Positions 7,961 to 16,532 are shown, numbered from the stretch's first letter. The stretch is 64,000 nucleotides of DNA from Caldilineae bacterium (GCA_020634555.1 JACKBK010000001.1:124001-188000); one strand, 5' to 3'. Program-made: numbers and translations. The notes: a model not told the origin generated them from the sequence alone.

Positions 7961-10171
7961 CTACTGAGCGGCTGGCGCTTCGGGCCGTATCATACCGGTC
8001 ATATCGACATCGACCTTCTGGCTCAAGCTGGCCAGATTGTCATACAGGAACTGGATCACGTACTTGCCGTTATGGGCAAAGGCGCCAGGATCCTTCTGGA
8101 CATACTGGTAGTTGTAGGCAGCCTTGAGCAAGCGCGGGGTCCAGGAAGCGTAGGCGCCCTCTTCCCCGTTGATCTCGCCGTTGCCATCCGTGTCCTCAAA
8201 GAAGTACGGATAGGCGTTCGGGTTGTAGATGATCGGCTTGCCGATGACGTTGGCGGCGTAATCCTGCATGGCCGCATACAGCTTGTCGCTGTAGGTTGCG
8301 ATCTCGCCGGCAATGCCTTCGGTGGTGTCGCCATCGCCGTCATAGTCTGCCGTGGATAGCGGACCGCGGATATCCTGGACCGTCTCGACACCGGCATGGC
8401 AGGTGAAGCAAGACTCAGTCTTGACCTCAAGCTCGTGGGTGTTGTGGCATTCGGTGCAGTTGTCGAAGCCGGGCACGTGGTTGAACTTGCCGTTATACGC
8501 CAGGTTGGGATCCTGATAGGCACCCTGGACCTCGTCGCCGAACTTGGTTGCGCCGGCGGCGAAGTAGTGGACATTGGTGAAACGCAGCGCGTTCTCCGGT
8601 ACAGCGTCCTCGTCCAGCCCAGCGACAGCCTTCTCGATGTCGTTGGTGGAGGCGCGACCCTGGTGGCAACTGATGCACAGGTTGCTGTCAGTGCTTTCCA
8701 TGCTGACGGTGGCGCCGCTGGGGAAGGTCACTTCGGTGACTTCGATGCGGGCAAAGTCATCCATGTTCGCGTGGCAGGTGGTGCACTTGAAGCCATTGGA
8801 CACCGGCTGTGACGTGGTCACACCTTCCGAAATGAACTCCGGCAGACCATCGGCCGAGTGGCACTTGGCGCAGCTTGCAGGCACTTCGCCTTCCTCGTCC
8901 CAGTGGCGGAACGCCTCTTCGGACCCGGCAAAGTGGCCAGGATCGATGCGATGCATCGCGGTCATGTCAATCGGCTCTGAAACAGCCGTGTTCAGGTCGG
9001 CAATCGAGTCGTACATCAACTGGATGATGTACTTGCCGTTGTGAGCGAACTTGCCCGGATCCTTGGTGGCCACCTGGTAGTTGTAAGCAGCCCGCAGCAG
9101 CCGCGGCGTCCAGGTCGCATAGCGTTCCTCGCCTTCGTCAACCACGCCGTTGCCGTCGGCATCGTTGAAGAAGTAAGGATAGGCAGCCGGGTCGTAGGCA
9201 ATCGACGCACCAGCCACCTCAGTCGCATAGGCCTGAATGGCTGTTAACAGAGTCTCCTGCACACCGGCAATCTCCTCGACCACACCTTCCTCGACATTGC
9301 CATCGCCGTCATAGTCGGCCTCGGAGCCGGCCATGCGGACCTTCTCGAAATCCTCGACCGTGTTCACATCGGTGTGGCAGGTCTGGCAGGATTCGATGTT
9401 GATCTCCAGCGTGTGGGGATCGTGGCAAGTGTTGCAGGTGTTGAAGCCGTCAACATGGTAGAACTTGATGTCGTATGAGTTGCCATCATACTGGTAGCCG
9501 CCCTCGGCCTCAGCGCCGTATTGCGTTGCAGCGGCAGCGAAATAGTGGATATTGCGGAAGCCAAGATCGGCGCTCACCTCGTCGGGGCTGTCGGTCAGCC
9601 CGACTTCCTCGATAGCAGCATCGACACTGACCTTGGACTCGCGACCCTGGTGGCATTCCATGCAGCGTGACTCGTCGCCGATGTTGGTGATCTCAATCCC
9701 GGACGGGAAGGTCACGCTGGTCTTGTGGACTGTTACGTCGTTGTGGCAAGCGGCGCACTCGACGGTGCCGCCGATGTCGTGCGGCGAGTTGACCACACCA
9801 GCCTCGGAGCCGTCAGCGCCCAGGAAATCAAGATACCCGCTGGAGCTGTGGCATTTGGCGCATGCCTCAGGAATCTGTGCCGGGTCGTCTTCGTTCCAAT
9901 GGTTGAACGCCTCGGACGTGATGTCGTTGTGCGGCGAGCCAACCCACTGCTCTTCAAACGGTACAACCGCTACCACCGGCTCGGGACAAGCCTCTGCCTC
10001 GGGACACACCTCCGGCTCGGGACAAGCCACAGCTTCGGCACATACTTCACACTCAGGGCACTCGACCTGAGCAGCTTCTGGCTGCGGCGCGGGCGGGTTG
10101 GTTTCCTGGCTGCAAGCAACCAATAAAACTACTGCCAGCAATAGCGCCGCAATCAAGAGAAACCGTTTCAT
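7961..10171 (-). CDS. Ten-heme lipoprotein cytochrome, tandem 5-heme units
   Basis: The 736-residue protein is exported. It has a lipobox (LLVAC, Cys ~20) and then a Cys/Pro/Glu-rich segment (CPECEVC, CPEPEVCPEAEACPEP) without heme motifs. Two similar ~330-residue units follow, each with five CXXCH motifs: CAKCH, CAACH or CTTCH, CMECH or CISCH, CNTCH or CTECH, and CQTCH or CFTCH. Each unit also has two acidic loops resembling EF-hands (DYDGDGNVEEG, NDADGNGVVDEGE and counterparts) and ends TWTPRLLRAAYNYQ...KDPGKFAHNGKY or close to it. The start at 10171 has AGGAG in front; a GTG at 10189 is the alternative. It is transcribed divergently from the operon at 10649. Inference: an electron-transfer lipoprotein on the outer face of the membrane. 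I do not know its substrate. Confidence 0.9.
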   Translation of the reverse strand: MKRFLLIAALLLAVVLLVACSQETNPPAPQPEAAQVECPECEVCAEAVACPEPEVCPEAEACPEPVVAVVPFEEQWVGSPHNDITSEAFNHWNEDDPAQIPEACAKCHSSSGYLDFLGADGSEAGVVNSPHDIGGTVECAACHNDVTVHKTSVTFPSGIEITNIGDESRCMECHQGRESKVSVDAAIEEVGLTDSPDEVSADLGFRNIHYFAAAATQYGAEAEGGYQYDGNSYDIKFYHVDGFNTCNTCHDPHTLEINIESCQTCHTDVNTVEDFEKVRMAGSEADYDGDGNVEEGVVEEIAGVQETLLTAIQAYATEVAGASIAYDPAAYPYFFNDADGNGVVDEGEERYATWTPRLLRAAYNYQVATKDPGKFAHNGKYIIQLMYDSIADLNTAVSEPIDMTAMHRIDPGHFAGSEEAFRHWDEEGEVPASCAKCHSADGLPEFISEGVTTSQPVSNGFKCTTCHANMDDFARIEVTEVTFPSGATVSMESTDSNLCISCHQGRASTNDIEKAVAGLDEDAVPENALRFTNVHYFAAGATKFGDEVQGAYQDPNLAYNGKFNHVPGFDNCTECHNTHELEVKTESCFTCHAGVETVQDIRGPLSTADYDGDGDTTEGIAGEIATYSDKLYAAMQDYAANVIGKPIIYNPNAYPYFFEDTDGNGEINGEEGAYASWTPRLLKAAYNYQYVQKDPGAFAHNGKYVIQFLYDNLASLSQKVDVDMTGMIRPEAPAAQ

Positions 10172-10648
10172 AGAAATCTCCTTCTCCACTTGTTGCGATT
10201 GCCACCAACATGGTGGCCAGATTGGAGCCGGGCAACAATACGATTGCAGCTCAGCTCAGGACGATGAGATGGGTCATGACTGCGACCAAACAGTTCGGCA
10301 AAAAACCAGATCAACGGAGGGACGACTCTGCTGGCTGTATGGGACGCAGCCAGGCCGCGTGGCGACCTGTGATGACATTTTACACATCTTGCCGAAATAT
10401 GCCAATGATATAAATCATATTTGGGGGAAATTACCCATCCAATGTGGGGAATTTGCCCCACAGGTCAACTGAATTTGATGGTGCGCGTGCTATGGCACAT
10501 TCGGTGAAGTTGGGGAGAATGCCCGATTGAAAACCACTGCCGAACCCGCTAAACTGATGGTAGTTACCAACAAAGTTTTCCCGGAAACACGGTGAGAACC
10601 CAGCAACCTACGATCTCTTGCCAGGAGACTGGCATAAGGAGGCATACC
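10172..10648. promoter_or_regulatory. Divergent regulatory region with three GGGG-N6-CCC sites
   Basis: This gene-free region separates the 10-heme lipoprotein (minus) from the NrfD operon (plus). It contains sites at 10424-10436 (GGGGAAATTACCC), 10446-10458 (GGGGAATTTGCCC, inside the perfect palindrome TGTGGGG-N6-CCCCACA at 10443-10462) and 10512-10524 (GGGGAGAATGCCC). The last lies 25 bp from a -10-like TAAACT at 10550-10555, the same spacing as at 31921-31964. A NarL-family regulator is the likely binder; this is inference from the shape of the site and the two regulators nearby. Confidence 0.6.
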
Positions 10649-10777
10649 ATGTTCACAATGGAGACCACGGAAGTTCTGTACCTTTTGGTGCTAACAGCGT
10701 TGCGGCTCGGTACACCGATCTTTCTCATATTGCTGTTGGCGTTTCTGAGCCGCCGCGTTCAAACCCTGCAACCCTGA
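10649..10777 (+). CDS. Small single-pass membrane protein opening the NrfD operon
   Basis: The 42-residue protein is almost entirely one hydrophobic helix with the motif LRLGTPIFLILLL, ending in SRRVQTLQP. AAGGAGG at 10636-10642 sits 6 nt before the ATG, which supports real translation. The N-terminal part of the 143-residue protein at 31971-32402 is clearly similar (LRLGVPIFITLFL), and that gene likewise precedes an octaheme cytochrome. Function is unknown; a helper or anchor for the cytochrome or the membrane complex is a reasonable guess. Confidence 0.75.
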   Translation: MFTMETTEVLYLLVLTALRLGTPIFLILLLAFLSRRVQTLQP

Positions 10778-10817
10778 CGTGGTTGCCCTTTCGAAAGACA
10801 TCAAGAGGAGGCAAGCC

Positions 10818-11795
10818 ATGCTCTCCCGCATGCAGCCTATGTTGACAACCAACAGCGTGCGCTGGGCTGCCCTGTTGGTTGTCGCATTGTTTCTATTGAT
10901 TGCCGCGCCGGCTGCCTTGGCAGATCAGCCGTCGCCTGTAGATCCGCAGACCTGCGCCCTGTGCCACCAGTCCGAGGTGCGCGACTGGAGCACATCGCCG
11001 CACGCCGGCGCGTTCCACGCGCTGTCCGGCCACGAGTCCATGTCCTGTCCCGAGGGCAGCGACGCGGACTGCGACTGCCTTTCCTGCCATACCAGTGGCT
11101 TTGACGGTGCTACCCCGGTGCCGTTCACCAATGGCGTCACCTGCGAAGCGTGCCACGGCCCGTTGGTGACCGGCCATCCAGAAACGGGTGAGATGCCTCT
11201 CGACGTCGACTCGTCCGTTTGCAGCACCTGTCACGCTGACACCCATGCAGAGTGGGAAACCACGCCCCACGGCGAGGCTGGCGTGCAGTGCATTGGTTGC
11301 CATCGCTCTCATACCCAGGATCTCCGCCTGGAAGATCAGGTGCTGTGCGAGTCCTGTCACGCCGAACGGCTGAAGGACAGCGGACACGTGGCGCACGCAC
11401 AGGCCGAGGTAAGCTGTATTGATTGCCACACATCACCGGCGGCAACAACGGCATTCGCACTTGCAGGCGACAGCATGCCCTCGCCAAGCCATCTCTTCTC
11501 GGTAGACACCGCATCGTGCGAGTCCTGCCACGGTGAGCGGTTCCATGATGTCACAACTGGAGATACGATAGCCGATCAAACATGGAATGCAACCTTGTCT
11601 GGTGCTGCAAGCCAGACAATGGCAAGGGAAATCGCCGCGGCAGAGACCGTCGCAGAAGCCAGCAACCGGCAATGGCTGCAAAGCGCTACGCTGATTAGCT
11701 TCGGACTGGGCATCGGTGTCGGCGGTGCGCTGGGTATCATTTTTGTCCTGATCGCCGGCTTCCTCCTCCAGCGCGTGGGAAGGAGCCAGTCATGA
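10818..11795 (+). CDS. Octaheme c554-like cytochrome with C-terminal membrane anchor
   Basis: The 325-residue protein has a signal peptide ending near ALADQ and eight CXXCH motifs (CALCH, CLSCH, CEACH, CSTCH, CIGCH, CESCH, CIDCH, CESCH). A C-terminal transmembrane helix (~292-316) follows. The spacing, with VTCEACHGP...GHP after the second heme, follows the cytochrome c554/multiheme family. GAGGAGG precedes the ATG at 10818. Its stop overlaps the next gene by ATGA. A shorter paralogue without the C-terminal anchor lies at 32410-33180. In this operon it is the likely electron entry or exit partner of the Fe-S/NrfD module. Confidence 0.92.
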   Translation: MLSRMQPMLTTNSVRWAALLVVALFLLIAAPAALADQPSPVDPQTCALCHQSEVRDWSTSPHAGAFHALSGHESMSCPEGSDADCDCLSCHTSGFDGATPVPFTNGVTCEACHGPLVTGHPETGEMPLDVDSSVCSTCHADTHAEWETTPHGEAGVQCIGCHRSHTQDLRLEDQVLCESCHAERLKDSGHVAHAQAEVSCIDCHTSPAATTAFALAGDSMPSPSHLFSVDTASCESCHGERFHDVTTGDTIADQTWNATLSGAASQTMAREIAAAETVAEASNRQWLQSATLISFGLGIGVGGALGIIFVLIAGFLLQRVGRSQS

Positions 11796-12694
11796 ACGAG
11801 GTAATGTCCCGCCGCACATTTCTGAAGCACGCAGGCGTAGGAGCGGCGGTGTGCGCCGCCGGCGGCCTGGCCGTGCAGCCGGCCCTCGCATCGGAAGGAA
11901 CGTCGTCAGCGAACGCGTGGGGCGTATTGGTGGACCTCACCCGCTGCAACGGCTGCGACTCCTGTGCTCTGGCCTGCAAGCAGGCCAACCAGCGCCCCGA
12001 AGAGGATCAGATACCCAACCAGTTGAGCAGCGACTCGTACAGCTTCGTGGACCGGCGGGTGTACGTCGGCGATGCCGGGCAAGAACAGCAGATGCCGGTC
12101 AAGCGCCAGTGTATGCATTGCCTGCACCCGGCGTGCGTCTCGGCGTGTACGGTTGGTGCGTTGACGAAGACGCCTGATGGCCCGGTGGTCTACGACAGCT
12201 CGAAGTGCATCGGCTGCCGTTACTGCCAGTATGCCTGCCCCTTCGGCGTTCCCACCTACGATTGGGCGAACCCGTTGGGCCTGATCCACAAGTGCCAGTT
12301 CTGCATCTCGCGCCTCGATGAAGGTGAGCAGCCGGCGTGTGTGGCCGGTTGCCCGACCGGCGCCCTGCGCTTTGGAACCCGCAACGACCTGCTGGCACAA
12401 GCACATTCACAGATCGACAGTAACCCCGGCCGCTACATCGACCAGATCTACGGCGAGTCGGAGCTGGGCGGCACATCGGTCCTCTATCTGTCCGGCGTCC
12501 CGTTCGCAGCAATGGGACTGCCCACGCTGGACTCGCAGTCCCCCTCACGCTATGCCGAGGCTGTGATGCGCAAGACCCCGGTCATCGGCCTCACAGTAGC
12601 AGCGCTGGCCAGCGGCGCCTATTGGCTGACCAAGCGACGTGAGTTCCTGGCCCAGCCGGAGGTAGTTCCGCAAGAGGTGAACCATGACCGTTGA
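11792..12694 (+). CDS. Four-[4Fe-4S] electron-transfer subunit with Tat signal (NrfC/PsrB-like)
   Basis: The 300-residue protein starts with a twin-arginine signal (MSRRTFLKHAGVGAAV) and carries four cysteine clusters: CNGCDSCALAC, CMHCLHPACVSAC, CIGCRYCQYAC and CQFC...CVAGCPTGAL. A hydrophobic stretch near residues 262-278 may anchor it. It overlaps the octaheme gene by 4 bp and the NrfD gene by 11 bp, so the three are translationally coupled. The family moves electrons between a membrane quinone subunit and an extracytoplasmic partner. No molybdopterin subunit is present, so this is neither a complete alternative complex III nor a Psr/Dms-type reductase. Confidence 0.93.
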   Translation: MNEVMSRRTFLKHAGVGAAVCAAGGLAVQPALASEGTSSANAWGVLVDLTRCNGCDSCALACKQANQRPEEDQIPNQLSSDSYSFVDRRVYVGDAGQEQQMPVKRQCMHCLHPACVSACTVGALTKTPDGPVVYDSSKCIGCRYCQYACPFGVPTYDWANPLGLIHKCQFCISRLDEGEQPACVAGCPTGALRFGTRNDLLAQAHSQIDSNPGRYIDQIYGESELGGTSVLYLSGVPFAAMGLPTLDSQSPSRYAEAVMRKTPVIGLTVAALASGAYWLTKRREFLAQPEVVPQEVNHDR

Positions 12695-13865
12695 AGTGCC
12701 ACTCCGTCAAAAACAACAGACCACCAGCGCCGTCCCCGTGCTCGATCGGCGTATGGTGGCGGCGCTTCTGGCCATCACGGTGGTAATCGGAGCGGTGGCC
12801 GGCATCCTTCGGCTGGTACTGGGGCTGGGCGCCACGACCAACCTGAGCGACTCCTATTCCTGGGGAATCTGGATCGGTTTCGACTTTGGGTTGATCGCGT
12901 TGGCAGGCGCCGGCTTTACCATGGCCGCGGTAGGGCATGTCCTGCGCCGCCATGAGTACCACGCGGCTGTGCGGCCGGCGATCCTGGCTGGACTGGCAGC
13001 CTACGTCGCTGTGCTGCTGTTGCTGGTGCTGGACCTGGGACGGCCCGACCGGTTCTACAACTTCATGCTCTTCTGGAACCCGCATTCGCCTCTCTTCGAG
13101 GTCAGTTGGTGCATCCTGCTCTACACCGGCGTGTTGGTTCTCGAGACCAGCCCGTTCTTCCTTGAACGGCTGCGCTGGCGGTGGGCCGGCAAGGTGATAC
13201 GCATCGTGGCGTTCATCATGCTGCCGGTGGCCATCCTGGGCGTCACCCTCTCGACGCTGCACCAATCGACGCTGGGAACGCTCTACCTGAATATGCCGTA
13301 CCGGCTGCACGCGCTTTGGTACACCCCGCTGCTGCCGCTGATGTTCTTTACATCGGCCGTGATGGCCGGGTTGAGCATGGGCGCCATCGCTTACTGGGTG
13401 GCTGGGCGAGTGGTACACAAGCCGGTGCAGCCGCGGGTCATCTTCGGTCTGGCACGCATCGCGGCGGTGGTGGGACTGTTCTACCTGGCGCTCAAGCTGG
13501 GCGAGGTCATCATTGCCGGCGATATCGGGCTGGCACTGGCGCCTACTCACTATGCGGCGCTGTGGTGGTTCGAGCTGCTGGTCTGCGTAGCGTTGCCCGC
13601 CGCGCTGATCCTGCTGCCCGGCAAAACCTTGCAGCGCACCGGCATCGGCCTGGCGCTCATCATCTTTGGCGTGTTGATGAACCGCTTCGACGCAACCATG
13701 TTTGCCCAGATCCTGCCTCCAGGCGCCAGCTATTCGCCGAGCCTTATCGAGTGGCTGAGCACGGCCGGCATCCTGGCAGCAGCAGCCCTGGCCTGGATAT
13801 TGGGTGTGCGCTTCCTTCCTATCTTCGAGACGGGGGAAGCGGATCACCACGCCACAACAGAGTAA
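12684..13865 (+). CDS. NrfD/PsrC-like polytopic quinone subunit
   Basis: The 393-residue integral membrane protein has about ten predicted helices. It belongs to the NrfD/PsrC/HybB family, shown by LDLGRPDRFYNFMLFWNPHSP in the third-fourth helix region and the polar/charged residues around it. This family exchanges electrons between quinones and the Fe-S subunit. It is the last gene of the operon and is followed by two hairpins. With the octaheme cytochrome it resembles Qrc- and Nrf-type modules; the direction of electron flow cannot be read from sequence. Confidence 0.93.
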   Translation: MTVEVPLRQKQQTTSAVPVLDRRMVAALLAITVVIGAVAGILRLVLGLGATTNLSDSYSWGIWIGFDFGLIALAGAGFTMAAVGHVLRRHEYHAAVRPAILAGLAAYVAVLLLLVLDLGRPDRFYNFMLFWNPHSPLFEVSWCILLYTGVLVLETSPFFLERLRWRWAGKVIRIVAFIMLPVAILGVTLSTLHQSTLGTLYLNMPYRLHALWYTPLLPLMFFTSAVMAGLSMGAIAYWVAGRVVHKPVQPRVIFGLARIAAVVGLFYLALKLGEVIIAGDIGLALAPTHYAALWWFELLVCVALPAALILLPGKTLQRTGIGLALIIFGVLMNRFDATMFAQILPPGASYSPSLIEWLSTAGILAAAALAWILGVRFLPIFETGEADHHATTE

Positions 13866-13900
13866 GGTCCTACACAGCCCTCAAAGAGCGGAGGGACAAA

Positions 13901-13942
13901 GCAAAAAGCCTCGACCAGGGTTGGACGGTCGAGGCTCTTTGC
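13901..13942. terminator. Terminator after the NrfD operon
   Basis: GCAAAAAGCCTCGACC pairs with GGTCGAGGCTCTTTGC around a 10-nt loop, beginning 36 bp after the NrfD stop. The A/T ends make it usable in both directions. Confidence 0.8.
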
Positions 13943-13984
13943 TTGTTGATGCAATCACGCCAGCGGGCAAGTCGTCCGGCTGTT

Positions 13985-14012
13985 GGGCGGTAACTGGTTG
14001 ATAGACGCGTTC
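13985..14012. repeat. Partial copy of the TIR element at 33191-33271
   Basis: About 25 of 28 positions match the reverse complement of 33191-33218, including GTTGATAGACGCGT. Only one end of the element is present here. The rest of the gene-free stretch 13866-14167 holds two hairpins and nothing coding. Confidence 0.6.
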
Positions 14013-14061
14013 TCAGGCATGATCGCTGCTTGCGTGCCTGGCCGCGCGTTCTGGCGTCAAC

Positions 14062-14100
14062 AACAAACGACCTCGATATCTGATGCCGAGGTCGTTTGTT
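14062..14100. terminator. Bidirectional terminator between converging units
   Basis: AACAAACGACCTCG and CGAGGTCGTTTGTT form a perfect 14-bp stem with an 11-nt loop, 68 bp past the stop of the minus-strand gene at 14168. Confidence 0.78.
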
Positions 14101-14167
14101 AGCTCAATTCGTTTGGGTGTGGTTGAGACAGGTTGATGCTCAATCCAAACGTTCGTTTCAGATGACG

Positions 14168-15100
14168 CTAACGCGCCAGGCGTCGTGTTTTGATCAGGTA
14201 CAGGCCAGCAACCGCCAGTAACAGCAGAACCGTCGCGGGCAGCACCCAGGGCATGCTGCTGCCGCTGTCGCTGGTCAGCGAACTGAGAGTGACCGCCGTC
14301 GGCGGGTTGACCGTCCCCTCGATAACGAACGGCTCGCCTTGGGGCGTTCCCAGACTGGCGTCAACCACCTCTTGCCAGACGTCGCCGAAGTACTGCTTGG
14401 CGTTACCGGTGGTTGTCTGGCCGTTGATGGTGACAGGCGGCTGCCAAGGACCACTGTAGAGCGGGTCTCCATCAGCCTGCCAGTCGAGCCAGTAGTCCCC
14501 GGCCGGCAGCGTAAAGCTGTCACTGGTTACCAGATAGAACACCGGTCGCGAGGAATCCGTTGGATCGGACTCCAGTCTGCGGTACATGTTGGCCCAGCTC
14601 GTGGCTGTCAGTCGATTGGTAATGGTGTCGCCATACACAACAGAACTGCCCACATCATCCGGCGGACCGTCCCAGATCTGGTAGTTGATGGCGGTGAAAG
14701 GCGACGGTGTCGTTGGTGGACCGCCGCCCATATAAATGAAGAATGTAATCCCGGTGATGTCCCATCCGCCGCTGTCGGCGATGGTGAAATCGTCAGCGAT
14801 CCGGGCCGACGATAAAACACTGACGTTAGAGCCGCGGGTCGTCAGACCGGAAGTAATGTCCATCGCGAGACTTTCGTCCGAGCCGCCGGGTCCCGTGCCG
14901 GGGCTGTTGACCAGGGGGCCGTTGTCCCAAAGAACGGCGTCCGGGTTGATGGGTGATGGTGAGAATGGGCCGGGCGCAGAAGCAGGGCCGACCGGGCCGT
15001 CGTCAGTGGGGGGGTAGAGGGGTGTCGCGCCAGCTACCGAGACGCTCACCAGCGCCAGCAGCACGACAATAACGAGCAAGGCAATTCGTGTCTGTTTCAT
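14168..15100 (-). CDS. Secreted protein with C-terminal membrane tail, unknown function
   Basis: The 310-residue protein has a signal peptide (MKQTRIALLVIVVLLALVS) and a mature region rich in G, P, S, T and D. A C-terminal hydrophobic helix ends in KTRRLAR. Before that tail stands PTAVTLSS, a sequence I associate with surface proteins of Chloroflexota and their C-terminal sorting regions. The body (WDNGPL, IADDFT, YQIWDG, DYWLDW) resembles secreted carbohydrate- or surface-associated beta-proteins but no catalytic motif is visible. GGAGG lies 11 nt before the ATG at 15100. The longer in-frame extension upstream looks non-coding, because a promoter lies inside it. Confidence 0.78.
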   Translation of the reverse strand: MKQTRIALLVIVVLLALVSVSVAGATPLYPPTDDGPVGPASAPGPFSPSPINPDAVLWDNGPLVNSPGTGPGGSDESLAMDITSGLTTRGSNVSVLSSARIADDFTIADSGGWDITGITFFIYMGGGPPTTPSPFTAINYQIWDGPPDDVGSSVVYGDTITNRLTATSWANMYRRLESDPTDSSRPVFYLVTSDSFTLPAGDYWLDWQADGDPLYSGPWQPPVTINGQTTTGNAKQYFGDVWQEVVDASLGTPQGEPFVIEGTVNPPTAVTLSSLTSDSGSSMPWVLPATVLLLLAVAGLYLIKTRRLAR

Positions 15101-15261
15101 AGTTGATGTTTCCTCCAAACAGATGGGCTGAACCGAAGGGGAGACACACGGAAACGCGACCTTCGCCAGGGTCAGGGGCTGTAGCGGGGTATTCTCCTTT
15201 CGCTTGCCGGCAGGCGCGAGGCTGAGAAGCAACTCGTTCTCGGCCAAAGAGGGACGAGCCA

Positions 15262-15290
15262 ATTGTAGCGCGTATTTGCCCTGAATGCAA
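15262..15290 (-). promoter_or_regulatory. Promoter of the secreted protein
   Basis: On the minus strand TTGCAT (15285-15290), 17 bp and TACAAT (15262-15267) give a start of transcription near 15255, about 155 nt before the ATG at 15100. Confidence 0.65.
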
Positions 15291-15320
15291 ACAAGAATCG
15301 AGCAAGGCGTCCCAAAACTA

Positions 15321-16475
15321 CTAGACCACGTTATGCTCGCGTACCAGATCTCCCTCGGCAAAGCGGCTGAAACGCAGTTGCTGGATGTCAAGGCTGCGGG
15401 CTTGCCCATCCAGAATCAGCTCAGCTACTAACAGGCCAGCACCTGGACCGTGCATGAACCCGTGGCCGCTGTAGCCGGCGACAATCGTGAAGCCGACCGG
15501 GTCCGTCAACCGGTCGATGACCGGGTGTGCGTCGGGCGTTACCTCGTACAACCCTGCCCACTCGCGCAGCAAGCCAGCCTGCGCCAGCAGCGGAAAGCGC
15601 CACGCCGCCAACTCCAGATGTTGCTCGCTCCAGGCATGGTTCACCGACTGGTCAAAGCCGGGAACCTCGTGCGGATTGGACTGGCCGGTCAGAATACCTT
15701 CCCCCTCACGGTGAAAATAGAGCGAACGGCTGAAATCGATGACAAAGGGGAAATCTGCCGGCAGGCCGGCCAGCGGCGTTGTCACAGCGATCTGGCGACG
15801 CAGCGGCGTGATTGGCAGTTGAACGCCGGCCAGCGCCGCGACCTCGCCGGCCCACGGCCCGGCAGCGTTGACCACCTCGCGCGTGCTGATCACGCCGGCG
15901 CTGGTTTCCACAGCGCTGACGCGGCCAGCCTCTACGCGAATCGCCATCGCCTCTACGCCGGTGAGGGTCTTGGCGCCCAGCCGGCGTGCCCCGGCTGCAT
16001 AGCCCTGCACGACGCCGTTGGGATCAGCCAGTCCGTCTCCTTCATGCCAGGCCGCGCCGATGATGTCGTCGCTGTACAGCAACGGCGCCTTGGCCCGTGC
16101 ATCCTCCGCCGAAAGTATCTCCGATGGCACGCCCAGTCGGTTCTGCATCGCGACGTTGTGCCGGAAGGTCGCCAAATCAGCGGCGTTGTCCAACAGGAAC
16201 AGATAGCCGGGCCAGCGCAGATCGATCTCCTGCCCCAACTCCTCCTGAAAACGTTGCAACATCGGCAAGCTGAGCAGCGAGAGGCGCACGTTGATCTCGG
16301 TGCTGAACTGGTAGCGGATACCGCCAGCACACTTGCCGGTCGCCTCCATGCCCAGCAGAGGACCCTTCTCCAGCAGGACAACATCGTTGCAGTTGCGCCG
16401 AGCCAGGTGATAGGCCGCGCTGGCGCCCATCACCCCGCCGCCGATGATTACCACGTCAGCGGTTTTGGGTAACAT
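15321..16475 (-). CDS. FAD-dependent amine/amino-acid oxidase (DAO family)
   Basis: The 384-residue flavoprotein opens with a dinucleotide-binding motif (VVIIGGGVMGASAAYHLARR) and continues with the DAO fold, including GKCAGGIRYQFS and the C-terminal GYSGHGFMHGPGAG. This is the sarcosine oxidase beta/glycine oxidase-like group, which oxidises secondary or primary amino acids with release of the imine. No alpha, gamma or delta subunit genes are nearby, so it may act as a monomer. The ATG at 16475 has GAGG 5 nt upstream and puts the FAD motif at the N-terminus. The exact substrate is not predictable. Confidence 0.9.
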   Translation of the reverse strand: MLPKTADVVIIGGGVMGASAAYHLARRNCNDVVLLEKGPLLGMEATGKCAGGIRYQFSTEINVRLSLLSLPMLQRFQEELGQEIDLRWPGYLFLLDNAADLATFRHNVAMQNRLGVPSEILSAEDARAKAPLLYSDDIIGAAWHEGDGLADPNGVVQGYAAGARRLGAKTLTGVEAMAIRVEAGRVSAVETSAGVISTREVVNAAGPWAGEVAALAGVQLPITPLRRQIAVTTPLAGLPADFPFVIDFSRSLYFHREGEGILTGQSNPHEVPGFDQSVNHAWSEQHLELAAWRFPLLAQAGLLREWAGLYEVTPDAHPVIDRLTDPVGFTIVAGYSGHGFMHGPGAGLLVAELILDGQARSLDIQQLRFSRFAEGDLVREHNVV

Positions 16476-16532
16476 ATGAACCTCGTAGTAGCAGTAATGA
16501 GAAAGAAGGCTTGCCAGTGGTATGGCAACGCG

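Noticed and set aside
12591..13850. A 419-codon open frame on the minus strand opposite the nrfD-like gene.
   Set aside because: It is rich in Q, H and R with no domain or start signal, and it lies exactly over a clear membrane protein gene. It is an antisense shadow.
10649..13865. The octaheme/Fe-S/NrfD operon as alternative complex III.
   Set aside because: ActB-like molybdopterin-derived domain, ActD, ActE and ActF are absent, so only the NrfD and Fe-S parts agree.
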